NCBI RefSeq assembly: GCF_010894455.1
Contig: NZ_JAAIXY010000011.1
Span: 124,001-188,000 of the forward strand
DNA length: 64,000 nucleotides
Origin: Myxococcus eversor
GTDB lineage: Bacteria; Myxococcota; Myxococcia; Myxococcales; Myxococcaceae
Reading direction: 5' to 3'
The stretch's first letter is position 1, and each line of letters begins with the position of its first letter. The notes beneath the pieces are model-generated. The model was not told the DNA's origin, ran no database searches, and saw only the letters and a program-made list of their open reading frames with translations. The position numbers were made by a program, and so were the translations under genes. Shown here one piece after another: positions 25,201 to 34,741 of the stretch.

Positions 25201-28200
25201 TGCTCTCCTTCGCGTACCAGGCGGCCTGGGAGTCGACCCTGGTGGCGGGGGACAGCGCGGACACGTCGAGCACCGGCAGGGCCATGCGGAGCTCGGGCAG
25301 GATGTGCTGCCGTTCGCCGACCGCGTCGATGGTGGTTCTCAGGGCTTCATGGCGGTCCACGACGTATTGCAACGCGCGCCGCAGAGAGTCTTCGCGCAGC
25401 GCCCCCTCCAGGCGGAGGGTCATTGACAGGTTGTAGGCGATGGAGCCGCCCTCGTTCGCCGTGGCGAGGATCCACAGCTGTCGCTGCGCCTCCGTCAGCG
25501 GCAGGGTCCGCTCCGACGCGGTGGGGACGGGGAGGCCGGGGCCCGGCTGGGGCTGGGGCCAGAAGCCACCCGCTTGCATCTCCGCGACGCTGTCCGCCAC
25601 CGCGTGGACGATGGCATCGAGCTCCGCGTCGCCATGCGCGGTGGAGAGCATGCAGGTGCGCCCCTCCCAGATGTAGATGCCGCGGTCGCGCAGGTGGCAG
25701 AAGAAGAGGTCCATCTCCAGCGGCTGGAAGAGGTAGCTGGAGTTGCCGGCCACGTTGAAGCGCATGACCGAGCCTCCGTGCACCATCTCCACGGGGGCCT
25801 GGGCGCGCTGGAAGACCTCGTTGATGCGCTCCGCCAGCCGGGCAGCGCGCTGGTTGAGGTTCTCTTGGAGGGAGGGGCCTTCGTTCTTCAGATGCGTGAG
25901 GGTGGCGACCATCGTCGCCATGGTCAGCGGGTGCTTGCAGAACGTCCCGGCGGCGAAGGTCGTCTCGACGGCCGGATAGGAGTCATCGCCGTAGTTCCAG
26001 TCCCCGCCGTCGATGCGGTCCACGAAGCCGCCTCGGTCCGCCACGAGGCCGATGGGCATTCCTCCGCCCACGACTTTTCCGTACGTCACCAGGTCGGCCT
26101 CGATGCCCAGCCACGCCTGGGCGCCGCCGGGATGGAGGCGGAAGCCGGTGATGATTTCATCGAACATGAGGGGCACCCCCGCCGCGCGGGTCATCTCGCG
26201 CAGGCTCTGGAGGAATGCCCGGGGCTGGAGGTTGGGGCGGCGGCTCTGCAGCGGCTCCACCACCACCACGGCGAGCTCGCCCATGCGCTCGCGGATGATG
26301 TCGAGCGAGCGCTCCTCGCCATACGGCAGCACGATGACGTCGTCCGCGACCTGCTGCGTGACGCCCGCGGCCATGGGGAGCGACTGAGGCACCCCGTCGA
26401 CCATCCGCCCGACGACCAGCGTCCCGTCGGAGTGGCCGTGGTAGGAGCCGGTGAACATCACGACCTTCGAGCGCCCCGTGGCCGCGCGGGCCAGCCGGAG
26501 CGCCGTCATCACCGCCTCCGTGCCGGAGTTGCAGAAGGTGACGCGCTTCATCCCGGTGAGCTCGCAGAGCAGCTCCGCCGCGCGGCCCGCGAGGTCCGAC
26601 TGCGGTCCGACCTCCATGCCCTGCTCCAGGCGCTCGCGCAGCGCGTCCACCAGGAAGGGCGGCTGGTGCCCGAACAGGTGCACGCCGAAGCCCATGGAGA
26701 GGTCGATGAACTCGTTGCCGTCCACGTCCCAGAAGCGCGCGTCGCGCGAGCGGGTGCTGACGATGGGGTAGCAGACCTCCTTGAGCTCCGCGCGGAAGTT
26801 CATCAGCCAGCGCACGTCGCTCCACTGGGGGCGGTGTGTGCTGGCGTGCTGCTTCGAGCTTCGGGTCCGCCGCGTGTGGCGCTCCACCAGCGTGTCCACG
26901 TGGTTCCGCTGCGTGGGCGTCAACACCCTGTCGGCCGTGCCCTTCAGGGAGCCCGAGGCGAAGGGCGATGCACCCTTGGTCGGCGGCGCGGACGGGAGCG
27001 AGGGGGCGGGTGCCGTGCGAGCAGTGGGCGTGACACCGGGCGCCGCGAGACTCGCGGACGTGGCAGTGGGGGCCACGTCCGCGGCGCCGGAGGGCATGGC
27101 GGCGACGGCCCCGGCTTTTCCTCCCAGCAGGGCGAGCTGCTGGCTCATGAGCTGAAGCTGCAGCTTGACGATCTGCTCCAGGCCCGCGTCGCCGGGCGAG
27201 AGCGTGGCGGCGGTGGGCGTGGCGAGAGGCTCCGAGGCGGGCGGGAGCGTCGCGAGCGCGGGCGTGGCGTCGGCGGGAACGGTCTGGTCCAGGTAGCGGG
27301 CCAGGGCGTCCAGCGTCGTCAGCTCCTCGAAGACCTGGCGCATGGTCAGCGTGACGCCGAACCGTTTCTCCACCGCCCGAGCCGCGTCCATCAGGATGAC
27401 CGAGTCCGCGCCAAGCTCCAGGAAGGAGGCGTGCGCGTCCATGCGCTCGGGAGGCATCTGGAGCAGTCGGGCCAGCAGGGCGCGGAGCTCGATCAGGAAG
27501 CGCTCCTGGCGGTGCACGGTGGAGGGAGCGGTCATGGTGGCCTGCGAGGACTGAGGAGAGGGAGTGGCGTCCAGCCAGTAGCGCTGGCGCTCGAAGGGAT
27601 GGGTCGGGAGCAGCACCCGGGGAGCGTCGTGGCCCGCGTGAAGCGAGCGAAGATCCACCGGGACGCCTCGGACGTAGAGGGCGCCCAGGGTGCCCAGGAG
27701 CGTCTCCCATGCATCGCGCTGCTTTCTCAGGCTGGGGAGCCATTCGGCGCCGCCCTCGGGGAGGCAGCGCTTCGCCATGCCCAGCAGCGTGTCGTGCGGT
27801 CCCAGTTCGACGAACAGCGAGGGGCCCTTTGCGTCCAGGGCCGCGCGTTGGATGCTTTGAAAGAACTGGACGGGCTCGCGCACGTGGCGGCGCCACTCCC
27901 GCGCGGTAGGCGCCGCGGTGAGGGGCGCTCCGGTGAGGTTGGAGATGAGCGTCAATCGCGGCGGCTGGAACGCGACGCCGGAAGCGGCCTGCTCGAACGC
28001 GTCGAGCATGGGTTCCATCAGTGGCGAGTGAAACGCATGCGAGACCTGGAGGGGGCGGGCTTCCACGCCTCGTGCCTCCAGCGCCTGGACCACGCGCTCC
28101 ACCGAGGTCCGCTCTCCGGAGATGACGACGTGGCGGGGCCCGTTGATGGCGGCCACCTCCACCGCGCGCTCGGACGCCAGCGCTGCGCGGACCGTTGCCT

Positions 28201-30538
28201 CGTCCGCCATGAGGGCGACCATGGTCCCCTCGGGTGGCAGGGCCTGGATGAGGCGGCCACGAAGCGCGAGCAAGCGCAGCGCGTCCTCGAGCCCCAGGAC
28301 TCCGGCCGCATGCGCGGCGGCGTACTCACCCACGCTGTGCCCGAGGACGGCGTTCGGCTTCACGCCCCACGAACCCCACAGCTCCGTCAGGGCGTACGCC
28401 ACCGCGAACAGGGCGGGCTGGGTGTAGCGCGTCTGGTGAATCCGAGCTTCGTCGTCACCGGGCCCTGGGAAGAGGAGCGACTTCAGCGACACGTCGAGGT
28501 GCGGACGAAGCAGCGCGTCGCAGCGCTCGATGGCCTCGCGGAAGACGGGGGCGCTTTCATGGAGCGCGCGCGCCATGCCGGGGTACTGCGCGCCCTGGCC
28601 AGGGAAGAGGAAGGTGACGTGCGGAGGGGCCTCGCGCCGCGCCTCGCCCTGGTGCAGGCCAAGGACGTCCTTCCCCTGGAGAAACGCGCCGAGCCGCTCC
28701 GACAACTCCTGGGACGAGCCCGCCACCACGGCGAGCCGGTGCGGCCAGTGGTCTCGCCCCGTCGCGGCCGTGAAGCACAGCGCCTCCAGCGAGGGCGCGT
28801 CCGAAGAGGCGAGCAGCTCCCGATAGTGTTCGACGAGGACGCGAAGGGCCGGCGCGGTCCGGGCAGACAGCGTCAACAGATGATGGGTGCGCGCCGGAGG
28901 GCTCGTGGCCGCATGAGCACGCGCGGGAGATTCGCCGAGGATGACGTGGGCATTGGTCCCCCCGAAACCGAAGGCACTCACGCCCGCGTACCGCGCTCCC
29001 AATGCTTGGGGCCAGGGCTCGCGCCGCGTCGGAATCTGGAAGGCGGGCTGCCGCAGGTGGATATGCGGATTGAGCTGACGGAAGTGGGCCTGGGGGGGAA
29101 TCTCCCCGTGCCGCAGCGTCAGGACCGCCTTCACGAGCCCGGCGATGCCAGCGGCTGCTTCCAGGTGGCCGATGCTGCTCTTCGCCGAGCCGATGTAGCA
29201 GGGGAGCGACGTGTCACGCCCCTGGGCCAGCACCGCCTGGAGCGCGTCGACCTCCATGGGGTCGCCCAGCGGCGTCCCCGTACCGTGGGCCTCGACGTAG
29301 CCGATGCTCGCGGGGGACAGCCGCGCCTGTCGCAGGGCCTGACGAATGACGTCCTGCTGCGCGGCGCCGCTGGGCGCGGTGAGGCCATTGCTGGCGCCGT
29401 CATGGTTGACCGCCGAGCCGTGGAGGACGGCGAGGATGGGGTCGCCCGCGGCGAGCGCGTCCTTCAGTCGCTTGAGCACGACGACGCCGCAGCCCTCGGA
29501 GCGGACATAGCCATCCGCGGAAGCATCGAAGGTCTTGCATCGGCCATCGCCCGCCATCATCCCCGCCTGGGAGAAGGCGATGGTGAGCTCCGGAGTCAGG
29601 ATGGCATTCACACCGCCGACCAGGGCCAGGTCGCACTCCTGGGAGCGGAGGCTCTGGCGGGCCAGGTGCACGGCGACGAGCGAGGAGGAGCACGCGGTGT
29701 CCACCGCCATGCTCGGCCCCCGCAGGCCCAGCAGGTACGAGAGGCGGTTGGCGGCGATGCTGTGGGCGTTGCCCGTGCCCGCGTACGCATCCAGCAGGGC
29801 GGGGTCACTGAACTGCTGCCGCGAGTAGTCCTGGGTGCTGATGCCCACGAACACGCCGGTGCGGCTGCCCTGGAGGGCCTTGGGCGCGTGGCCACCGCGC
29901 TCCAGCGCCTCCCAGGCGACCTCCAGCAGCAGCCGCTGCTGCGGGTCCATCCGGTGCGCCTCGCGAGGGGAGATGCCGAAGAACAGCGGATCGAACGCGT
30001 CAATCCCCTCGACGAAGCCGCCCCAGCGCGTGTTCATCGTTCCGGGTGCCCCCGGCCCGGCACCGTGGAAGCGCCGCGAGTCCCAGCGGCTCGGGGGCAC
30101 CTCCGTTATCGCGTCACCCCCTCGTTGCAGCAGGGCCCAGTACGCCTCGGGTGAAGAGGCACCCGGGAAGCGGCAGGCCACCGCGGTGATGGCGATGGCG
30201 TCGTCCAGGTCCACGGAGGACTCCGCCTCGGACGCCTCGGGGACGGGAGGCGGCGCGAGCAGTCCGGCCAGATGCCGGCTCAGGGCATCGATGGTCGGGT
30301 GCTCCCACAAGGCGGTGGGGGAGACGTCCTGCCCGAGCCAGTCCGCCAGCTCCCCCGTGAGGAACACCGCCTCCTTGGAGGTGAGGCCGTATGTGACGAA
30401 GGGTTCATCACGCTTCACCTCCGAGGGCGGTACACCCGCCTCCTCGGCCACGGCGGCGACGAGCCACGCGACGAGCTGCTCGAACGTGCGAGGAGGGTGG
30501 GAGGACGGCGGCGAAGGTGAGCGAGCGAAAGTTGTCAA
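22283..30538 (-). CDS. Hybrid PKS-aminotransferase-NRPS (ACP-KS-AT-ACP-AMT-C-A-PCP)
   Basis: 2751-aa first protein of the line. An N-terminal ACP (about 17-92, Ser54 in YGLTSKEAV) is followed by a ketosynthase (Cys283 in DTACSSS, then EAHGTGT and SIGHLE). The acyltransferase has Ser735 in GHSVGEY and a HAFH motif of malonyl-specific ATs. A second ACP (Ser1046, GADS) and an Ala/Pro-rich linker lead to a class III, GSA-type aminotransferase (about 1210-1650; PLP lysine 1488 in TYGKVVGGG). Then come C (HHVVVDG from 1810), A (about 2135-2640) and PCP (Ser2694, GGDS). There is no KR, DH or ER, so the beta-keto group is left for transamination, as in mycosubtilin/iturin synthases. The A-domain code reads about DAENIGAIT, which I cannot assign. 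No acyl ligase is fused at the front. The start is TTG 30538, with no clear SD, so it is the weakest point. Confidence 0.95.
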   Translation of the reverse strand: MTTFARSPSPPSSHPPRTFEQLVAWLVAAVAEEAGVPPSEVKRDEPFVTYGLTSKEAVFLTGELADWLGQDVSPTALWEHPTIDALSRHLAGLLAPPPVPEASEAESSVDLDDAIAITAVACRFPGASSPEAYWALLQRGGDAITEVPPSRWDSRRFHGAGPGAPGTMNTRWGGFVEGIDAFDPLFFGISPREAHRMDPQQRLLLEVAWEALERGGHAPKALQGSRTGVFVGISTQDYSRQQFSDPALLDAYAGTGNAHSIAANRLSYLLGLRGPSMAVDTACSSSLVAVHLARQSLRSQECDLALVGGVNAILTPELTIAFSQAGMMAGDGRCKTFDASADGYVRSEGCGVVVLKRLKDALAAGDPILAVLHGSAVNHDGASNGLTAPSGAAQQDVIRQALRQARLSPASIGYVEAHGTGTPLGDPMEVDALQAVLAQGRDTSLPCYIGSAKSSIGHLEAAAGIAGLVKAVLTLRHGEIPPQAHFRQLNPHIHLRQPAFQIPTRREPWPQALGARYAGVSAFGFGGTNAHVILGESPARAHAATSPPARTHHLLTLSARTAPALRVLVEHYRELLASSDAPSLEALCFTAATGRDHWPHRLAVVAGSSQELSERLGAFLQGKDVLGLHQGEARREAPPHVTFLFPGQGAQYPGMARALHESAPVFREAIERCDALLRPHLDVSLKSLLFPGPGDDEARIHQTRYTQPALFAVAYALTELWGSWGVKPNAVLGHSVGEYAAAHAAGVLGLEDALRLLALRGRLIQALPPEGTMVALMADEATVRAALASERAVEVAAINGPRHVVISGERTSVERVVQALEARGVEARPLQVSHAFHSPLMEPMLDAFEQAASGVAFQPPRLTLISNLTGAPLTAAPTAREWRRHVREPVQFFQSIQRAALDAKGPSLFVELGPHDTLLGMAKRCLPEGGAEWLPSLRKQRDAWETLLGTLGALYVRGVPVDLRSLHAGHDAPRVLLPTHPFERQRYWLDATPSPQSSQATMTAPSTVHRQERFLIELRALLARLLQMPPERMDAHASFLELGADSVILMDAARAVEKRFGVTLTMRQVFEELTTLDALARYLDQTVPADATPALATLPPASEPLATPTAATLSPGDAGLEQIVKLQLQLMSQQLALLGGKAGAVAAMPSGAADVAPTATSASLAAPGVTPTARTAPAPSLPSAPPTKGASPFASGSLKGTADRVLTPTQRNHVDTLVERHTRRTRSSKQHASTHRPQWSDVRWLMNFRAELKEVCYPIVSTRSRDARFWDVDGNEFIDLSMGFGVHLFGHQPPFLVDALRERLEQGMEVGPQSDLAGRAAELLCELTGMKRVTFCNSGTEAVMTALRLARAATGRSKVVMFTGSYHGHSDGTLVVGRMVDGVPQSLPMAAGVTQQVADDVIVLPYGEERSLDIIRERMGELAVVVVEPLQSRRPNLQPRAFLQSLREMTRAAGVPLMFDEIITGFRLHPGGAQAWLGIEADLVTYGKVVGGGMPIGLVADRGGFVDRIDGGDWNYGDDSYPAVETTFAAGTFCKHPLTMATMVATLTHLKNEGPSLQENLNQRAARLAERINEVFQRAQAPVEMVHGGSVMRFNVAGNSSYLFQPLEMDLFFCHLRDRGIYIWEGRTCMLSTAHGDAELDAIVHAVADSVAEMQAGGFWPQPQPGPGLPVPTASERTLPLTEAQRQLWILATANEGGSIAYNLSMTLRLEGALREDSLRRALQYVVDRHEALRTTIDAVGERQHILPELRMALPVLDVSALSPATRVDSQAAWYAKESTTAFNLRQGPLFRAHLLKLDASEHLLVLTTHHVVVDGWSLGVIVHELAAAYSAFVTGATPDLPAVKQSSDHVHWLKTQESTGALAVHERYWLEQRVERIPAIELPTDFLHPASRRFRGARETVRLERPVSQALRELGQRQQATPFMLLLSAYTSFLHRLTGQAELLVGIPTSGRGLEGAEGLVGYCSHLLPISSHARGDEPFPEYLRALKQTLLSAYEHQDYPFAQLINRLALPRTTSHTTLVGVTFNLERPLALRDMGGLKASFHSQPVAFAAFDLSLNVLDVEDGLVLDFDYNTDLFEPASVARFARGFRALLQGLVAAPQRLLHQLPVLTAAERYQLTFTWNERNRAAYPREHLVHQLFEQQAAARPEKTAVEFEGRHLTYAALNQQANQLAHHLRALGVGPGVLVGALLDRSPEMLVTLLGILKAGGVFVPLDPAYPTERLRFLVEDSRAAVVVTQGALSERLPALDTKLVRLDTDAALLATLPQGDLENLAQATTPAYVIYTSGSTGEPKGVVVGHGAFVTHCHDVIPRYRHTEHDRILQFASFSFDASLEQILPTFMVGATLVLRGPTVWTPEEMARHLIEDRLTVVNFPTAYWRQLAQRWDESPPDFAGHHLRLVIVGGDAVLAAVLEQWQRGALGSVRLLNAYGPTETLITATTHEVPPASNGQKPSARVPIGRPLSNRAFHVLDRHGGPVPIGVAGELHIGGELLALGYLHRPELTAQRFVEDPFSSSPHARLYKTGDVVRYLPDGALEFLGRTDHQVKVRGFRVELGEIESALSRHPALRAVAVTVHHEPVEGSGGSDKRLVAYVVPTASASVTPTDLRRFLLETLPDYMVPAFFVLMDALPISPGGKVDRHALPAPDPAANATLRPFVAPRTPTESTLAEMWMKALRIPRVGIHDDFFELGGDSLLATQVASRLRETLQVEVSLERLLKAATLADLAEHLDTLLWATGPRTGDTAHEEGEL
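25565..26825 (-). other. Integrated GSA-type aminotransferase domain (beta-amination)
   Basis: Domain-level entry. About 420 residues of class III PLP aminotransferase, related to glutamate-1-semialdehyde aminomutases. It carries [18 protein letters not shown], the FDEIITGFR stretch with its PLP-contacting Asp, and TYGKVVGGG with the Schiff-base lysine (residue 1488 of the protein). It sits between the second ACP and the condensation domain, the same place as in iturin-type synthases, and is expected to convert the ACP-bound 3-oxoacyl chain to a 3-aminoacyl chain. Confidence 0.93.
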
Positions 30539-30610
30539 GATCTGAATTAGTTGAAAAGAACCGTATTGTTGATTTATTACATCAATCCGTAAATTCAGAT
30601 CTAGCCACGT
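30539..30610. promoter_or_regulatory. AT-rich divergent promoter region with perfect inverted repeat
   Basis: 72-base gap between the NRPS operon (minus) and the arginine-deiminase-like gene (plus). It is strikingly AT-rich against its surroundings. AGATCTGAATT at 30538-30548 is perfectly complementary to AATTCAGATCT at 30592-30602, with 43 bases between the arms. A smaller TTGAT...ATCAA pair lies inside (30569-30573 and 30581-30585). The left arm touches the TTG start proposed for the PKS gene. The layout suits a shared operator or paired promoters; no consensus -10/-35 pair could be fixed with confidence. Confidence 0.55.
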
Positions 30611-31579
30611 ATGCGTGGCGGGTGCGATTTGATGGCGTTTGGCGAAGTCGAGTGCTGGTCCGAGGATGGCCGGCTGGACAGCGTGGTGGTGTTCCGGCCC
30701 GCCGAGCTGGACGTCGCGTCAGAGGAGGAGGCGGTCGCGGTGGGGTTTGCCCGCGTCGTGACGCGGGCCGCCGCCGAGGATGCCTTTGGCCGGCTGCGCC
30801 AGACGCTCGCGTCATTTGGCTGCAAGGCCATCGACCTGGAGGAGTTCCTGTCGCCGGCGGACCGGGTGGTCAGCAACACCACGGTCAACCGGGTGTTCGT
30901 CCGGGACACGGCGGTGGTGCTGGGGGCGCGGCTGGTCCGGGGTGCGGCGGCGTTTCCGCCGAGGGTGGCCGAGTTCGACGTGGCGCACGGAGCGCTGTCA
31001 CGGCTGATGGGGCGGCACGACGGGAACGCGGAGTGGGCGGCCGCGGCACGCGTCGAGTTCGGGGACGTCTTCCTGCTGGGGCAGGGGCGGTTGCTCGTCA
31101 ACGTGGGGTTGCGAAGCGACCCTCGGTTCGTGAGGGACTTCGTGGACCTGGCCTGGGGCGCGGGGTTCGAGGAGGTGGCGGTCGTCCGCATCCCCGACAG
31201 CCTGGGCATCATCCACCTGGACCTGGCCTTCAACGTGCTCGGGACGGAGGCCGTCGTGGCGCGAGCGTTCCTGCGCCACTGTCCGCTCCACGTGTACCCA
31301 CGTGGGGAGCCGCCGCGCTGGGAGTCGTTCGAGGCGTACTTCGTTCAGCGGGGCCGGCGCGTGCTGGCGTTCGAGCCGGGGAGCACGCATCCCTTCCTGT
31401 CGAACTTCATCAGCCTGGAGCCGCGGTTGTTGCTCGCCTCGGAAGGGGCGGCGCCGCACCTGCGCAACCTGGCGCGGGGCCTCGGGCTGGAGGTGGTGGG
31501 CGTCGACATCGACGCGCTCGAGAGCGGCAACGGGAGCGTGCGCTGTCTGACGATGCCGTTGCGGCGCGGCGTGGCGTGA
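30611..31579 (+). CDS. Arginine deiminase / amidinotransferase-fold protein
   Basis: 322 aa. Belongs to the pentein fold of arginine deiminases, dimethylarginine hydrolases and amidinotransferases. Seen in sequence: NRVFVRDTAVVLG (compare the N-x-x-F-x-R-D block of arginine deiminases), IHLDLAFNVLG with the catalytic His-x-Asp, and GNGSVRCLTMPLRRG at the C-terminus with the nucleophilic Cys in an R-C-x-x-x-P context. It is shorter than classic arginine deiminases (about 400 aa) and lacks room for their helical insertion. Hydrolysis of Arg would give citrulline; amidino transfer would give ornithine. It is transcribed divergently from an NRPS operon with two ornithine-type modules, so precursor supply or tailoring is likely (inference). 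ATG 30632, preceded by GGCGGGTG, is an alternative and perhaps better start than 30611. General arginine catabolism cannot be excluded. Confidence 0.8.
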   Translation: MRGGCDLMAFGEVECWSEDGRLDSVVVFRPAELDVASEEEAVAVGFARVVTRAAAEDAFGRLRQTLASFGCKAIDLEEFLSPADRVVSNTTVNRVFVRDTAVVLGARLVRGAAAFPPRVAEFDVAHGALSRLMGRHDGNAEWAAAARVEFGDVFLLGQGRLLVNVGLRSDPRFVRDFVDLAWGAGFEEVAVVRIPDSLGIIHLDLAFNVLGTEAVVARAFLRHCPLHVYPRGEPPRWESFEAYFVQRGRRVLAFEPGSTHPFLSNFISLEPRLLLASEGAAPHLRNLARGLGLEVVGVDIDALESGNGSVRCLTMPLRRGVA

Positions 31580-31626
31580 CGAACCCGTGTCGCGATGTCT
31601 GTGATTGTGGCCATGGTAGGGCTCGC

Positions 31627-31662
31627 GAGCCGGCGTGAACCGCTGAAATGGTACGCCGGCTC
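31627..31662. terminator. Bidirectional hairpin terminator
   Basis: GAGCCGGCGT (31627-31636) pairs perfectly with ACGCCGGCTC (31653-31662) across a 16-base loop. It lies between the convergent ends of the deiminase-like gene (stop at 31579) and the PPIase gene (stop at 31683). No T-run follows on either strand. Such T-poor hairpins are common in GC-rich genomes, so the call rests on position and stem quality. Confidence 0.55.
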
Positions 31663-31682
31663 AGTGCCTCGCTACCAGTCGC

Positions 31683-32678
31683 CTACGGGTGAGGCTGCGC
31701 CGTCGGAGCAGGAGCGGCGGGCTTGTTCTCCGCGCCTTCAATCTTCAACTGCTCCAGCGCCGCTTCCTTCACTTCAATCTTCGCCTGCGCCTTCAGCCCG
31801 TCGATGAATCCCTCCATCGCCTTGGACCGGCGCTCACCCAGCAGGCGCGCCTCGATGCGCGGCTTCGCCTGCTCGAAGGTCTGGTCCATCCCGACCTGCC
31901 GGCCCTGCAGCTTCACCAGGTGGAAGCCCTTGTCGGTCTCCACGACCTGGCCAATCTCCGACGACGACTTCAGACCGAACGCCGCCTCCGCCAAGGCCGC
32001 GCCCCACGCCACGGTCAGCTCATCCCGGCTGCGGAAGCCCAGGTCTCCACCTGCGGGCTTGGTGGCCACGTCCTGTGACTGCTGCGCCGCCGCCAGCTCG
32101 AAGGCGCTCTTCGTGGGGCCCGCTTCCTTCGCCTTCAGCTCCGCCAGCAGCTTCACCACCGTCGCCCGGGCCTGCGTGCGCTTCGCGGCGTCATCCTTTG
32201 GCGCCTCCAGGAAGATGTGGCTCACGCGGACGCGCTCGGGCTTCAAGAACTCGGAGAGGTGCTCGTCGTAGTACTTGCGCACCTCCGGCTCGGCGAGGGT
32301 TCCGGCGGCGGCCTCCTGCTGCTTGCGCAGCAGCTTCTGCACCATCACCTTCTCCAGCGTCGCCTGAATCTCGGGGTCCTTCTCCAGCCCCTGCTTCCGA
32401 GCCTCCTGCACCAGCAGCTCGAAGCGGATGAGGTTGTCGAGGAACTCCTTCTTCTTCTCCAACGTGGCGTAGCGGCTGCGCACGAACAGCGGCTGCTCGT
32501 CCAACTTCGCCTTCATCTCCTGGGTCGTCACGCTGCGGTCATTGATGACCGCGACGACGGGGCTCGAATCCTTGGGCCCAGCCTCCGGTGGACGAGGACT
32601 CCCACCGTTGCAGGCGGAGAGGGCGAGGGCGGCGACGACGGCGGACAGGACTCGGGTTCGGACGGAGAACATATGCAT
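31683..32678 (-). CDS. Parvulin-type peptidyl-prolyl isomerase lipoprotein
   Basis: 331 aa. A short signal peptide ends in lipobox L-S-A-C with Cys23, so the protein is probably lipid-anchored. Residues 38-145 form a SurA/PrsA-like helical chaperone region (VVAVINDRSVTTQEM, then long charged helices). Residues about 149-265 are the parvulin domain, with RVSHIFLEA, GGDLGFRSRDEL and the closing TDKGFHLVKLQGR. The Ala/Pro-rich tail ends at 331. I start at ATG 32678 (MHMF), or ATG 32672, because the frame further upstream lacks a signal peptide directly after the start; GAGG lies about 12 bases upstream. Likely role: folding of secreted proteins, either general or for the giant exported proteins nearby. 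It is divergent from the next PPIase gene. Confidence 0.88.
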   Translation of the reverse strand: MHMFSVRTRVLSAVVAALALSACNGGSPRPPEAGPKDSSPVVAVINDRSVTTQEMKAKLDEQPLFVRSRYATLEKKKEFLDNLIRFELLVQEARKQGLEKDPEIQATLEKVMVQKLLRKQQEAAAGTLAEPEVRKYYDEHLSEFLKPERVRVSHIFLEAPKDDAAKRTQARATVVKLLAELKAKEAGPTKSAFELAAAQQSQDVATKPAGGDLGFRSRDELTVAWGAALAEAAFGLKSSSEIGQVVETDKGFHLVKLQGRQVGMDQTFEQAKPRIEARLLGERRSKAMEGFIDGLKAQAKIEVKEAALEQLKIEGAENKPAAPAPTAQPHP

Positions 32679-32877
32679 GGGTGGAATCAACCTCGGGAGC
32701 TTCACTTGGGGTGTGAACGCGCCGCGTTTTCGAGCCGGGACGGCGGTCACCGCGTGAAGCGACAACCAAAAAGTGGGCCTGAATCGTATATCCAACATGG
32801 CGCAAGGTGCGAATCCCGTGGTTCCTCGGACCAGGCTCGACGGGCAGCAGGGAAAGTCTCCTCTAGGAACGATACGG
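32679..32877. promoter_or_regulatory. Divergent intergenic region between two PPIase genes
   Basis: 199 bases holding the promoters of two divergently transcribed PPIase genes. An AT-richer stretch (about 32764-32800) lies nearer the plus-strand gene. A short palindrome, GCGGT-C-ACCGC at 32743-32753, is the only symmetric element seen. No confident -35/-10 boxes. Confidence 0.35.
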
Positions 32878-33765
32878 ATGAGTCGCGCCCTGCTGGTCGT
32901 GTGGGGGCTCTGCACCGCCTGCACGAGGCCCGCGCCGGAGACTCCTAGCGGGGAGGCTTACACTGGTGGAAGCCCGGTGGTCGGCCGCTTCGACGGCGGC
33001 GTCATCACCCAGGCGGAGCTCACCGAGGAGTCTTCCCGGCTGCCCTCTCCACTGCGTGAGCAGTTCGAGCGCCCCGCGGGTCAGCGCGAGTTCGTGCGCT
33101 CCATGATCGACAAGCGCCTGCTCGCTCAAGAGGCCCGGGTCCGTGGACTCCATCAGCGCCCGGACATCCACAAGCAGGTCCAGGCCCTGGAGGAGCGGCT
33201 GGTCATCCAGGAGTTGATCGCCGCCGAGGAGAAGTCCGCCGGGACGCCGAGCGACCAGGCGCTGCGTGACTACTACGAGCAACACCGGAACGACCTGGCC
33301 CAGCCGGAGCGACTGCGCCTGGCGCGGGTGCGGGTCCTCGTGCCGCAGGGCGCGACGGCCCCTCAGCGCGCCCAGGCGAAGCAGAAGGCGGAGCGGCTGG
33401 CGCAACGCCTCAAGGCGGGCGAGGCCTTGGAGAAGGTCGCCGCCGACGGTGAAGGCCCGGAGCGCGGACGCGGTGGTGAGCTGGGTTGGGTGGCGCGCGG
33501 CGACCTGCCGGAGCGCGAACTGGAAGCGGCGGCGTTCGCCTTGAAGAAGGTCGGCGACACCACGGGTGTCGTGGCGGAGGCGAAGGGGTTCTCGGTGGTG
33601 CGGTTGCTGGAGCGCAAGGACGCGAGGGTTCCCGCGTTCGAGGAGGTGAGGGCGGAGGTGGAGGGGCGCGCGCTGCCGCAGTGGAAGCGGAAGGTTCTCG
33701 AAGGAATGCTGGCCCGACTGCGTGCAGCGGGCTCGGTGGGCATCGACGTGCCTGAGACGCCCTGA
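32878..33765 (+). CDS. Parvulin-type peptidyl-prolyl isomerase, probable lipoprotein
   Basis: 295 aa from ATG 32878, chosen because an AGGA lies 10 bases upstream and the start is followed directly by a short hydrophobic leader (MSRALLVVWGLCTACTRPAP). Cys15 in C-T-A-C is the likely lipidation site, though Cys at -3 is not the usual residue. A SurA_N-like region (GRFDGGVITQAEL to about residue 140) precedes a parvulin domain at about 145-250, with RGGELGWVARGDLPERE and GFSVVRLLERKD. It is the first gene of a plus-strand set with the next PPIase (20-base gap) and the giant RHS lipoprotein, which suggests a dedicated chaperone for that protein (inference). Confidence 0.85.
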   Translation: MSRALLVVWGLCTACTRPAPETPSGEAYTGGSPVVGRFDGGVITQAELTEESSRLPSPLREQFERPAGQREFVRSMIDKRLLAQEARVRGLHQRPDIHKQVQALEERLVIQELIAAEEKSAGTPSDQALRDYYEQHRNDLAQPERLRLARVRVLVPQGATAPQRAQAKQKAERLAQRLKAGEALEKVAADGEGPERGRGGELGWVARGDLPERELEAAAFALKKVGDTTGVVAEAKGFSVVRLLERKDARVPAFEEVRAEVEGRALPQWKRKVLEGMLARLRAAGSVGIDVPETP

Positions 33766-33785
33766 GGGCGCAGGCGGGAGGGGTT

Positions 33786-34736
33786 GTGCATCACTTTGGC
33801 TCGAGCGGCGTTTTCGCCGCGGATGGCGTCGTGTGCCCCAAGGGTGGAGATCATCCACTGCCCGCGCTCCGGACTCCTCGGTTCGCGCGGCGGCTTCCGG
33901 TGTTCGCGCTCCTGGTGCTCGCCCTCGGCGGGTGCCAGGACGAGCGTGTCGTCGCCGAGATTGGCGAGCGCGAAGTCTCCCAGGCGGATGTGTCCGCCTA
34001 TCTCGCCGCGCGCAGCTCGCGCGAGCGTCCTCAACCCGCCGAGGCGCTCGATGCGCTGGTGGAGCGCTCGCTGCTCGCCGACGAGGCGCGACGCGCGGGC
34101 CTTCACGAAGACGAGGCGGTCCAGGCCCGGTTGAGGACCGCCGAGCGCGAAGTCCTGGCCCAGGCCCTTTTGGACAAACGCCTGTCGGAGCTGACCACCG
34201 AGGCGAAGCTGCGCGAGCGCTACGCGATGACGCGGGAAGAGCTCGGACGTCGCGAGGTGCATGTCCGTCAGCTCATGGTGCGAGTGGCCCCCGGCGCGGA
34301 CGACGCGGCGCGGGCCGGTGCGCAGTCGCGCATGAATGCGCTGTTCGCGAGGCTCGCGGGCGGGGAGCCGTTCGAGAAGGTCGCGCGCGAGGCCTCCGAG
34401 GAGACGGTGAGCGCGGCGAGGGGCGGAGACGTGGGCCCGGTGCGTGAGGGCCAGGTGGACGACGTGTTCTTCACCGAGGCCGCGCGTCTCGCCAAGGGAG
34501 AGCGCTCGCGTCCGTTCGCGACGCCATACGGGCTGCACCTGCTCGAGGCCGTGGAGGCCGTGAAGACCGTGGTGCCGACCTTCGAGGAAGCGCGCGGCAA
34601 GCTGGAATCGGATTCGCGTCGCGAGGCGCAAGCGCGGCTCATGAAGGACCTTCGTGAGCGCATCTCCGTGAAGACCCATCCGGAGCGTCTGGACGCCGCC
34701 GCGTCCCTGGCCACGCGTCAGACGAGCAAGGAATAG
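33786..34736 (+). CDS. Parvulin-type peptidyl-prolyl isomerase lipoprotein
   Basis: 316 aa from GTG 33786, which has a strong purine-rich SD (GGGAGGGG) just upstream. The lipobox L-G-G-C places lipidation at Cys50, leaving an unusually long leader, so a later start such as GTG 33831 is possible. After the lipobox come a short chaperone-like helical part and the parvulin domain at about residues 158-270 (REVHVRQLMVRV, GGDVGPVREGQVDD, TPYGLHLLEAVE). Its stop lies 5 bases before the ATG of the 5072-aa RHS gene, so the two are almost certainly co-transcribed. This is the strongest sign that the PPIase helps fold or export the RHS protein. Confidence 0.86.
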   Translation: MHHFGSSGVFAADGVVCPKGGDHPLPALRTPRFARRLPVFALLVLALGGCQDERVVAEIGEREVSQADVSAYLAARSSRERPQPAEALDALVERSLLADEARRAGLHEDEAVQARLRTAEREVLAQALLDKRLSELTTEAKLRERYAMTREELGRREVHVRQLMVRVAPGADDAARAGAQSRMNALFARLAGGEPFEKVAREASEETVSAARGGDVGPVREGQVDDVFFTEAARLAKGERSRPFATPYGLHLLEAVEAVKTVVPTFEEARGKLESDSRREAQARLMKDLRERISVKTHPERLDAAASLATRQTSKE

Positions 34737-34741
34737 CATCC

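Noticed and set aside
30519-30538. TTGACA at 30533-30538 (minus) as a -35 box for the NRPS operon
   Set aside because: No -10-like hexamer at proper distance downstream on the minus strand, and it would place transcription start inside the coding region.
32773-32877. Upstream extension of the plus-strand PPIase
   Set aside because: The leader peptide and an AGGA ribosome site point to ATG 32878. Earlier codons give no signal peptide.
32679-32924. Upstream extension of the minus-strand PPIase
   Set aside because: Would put about 80 residues before the lipoprotein signal peptide and overlap the divergent PPIase gene.
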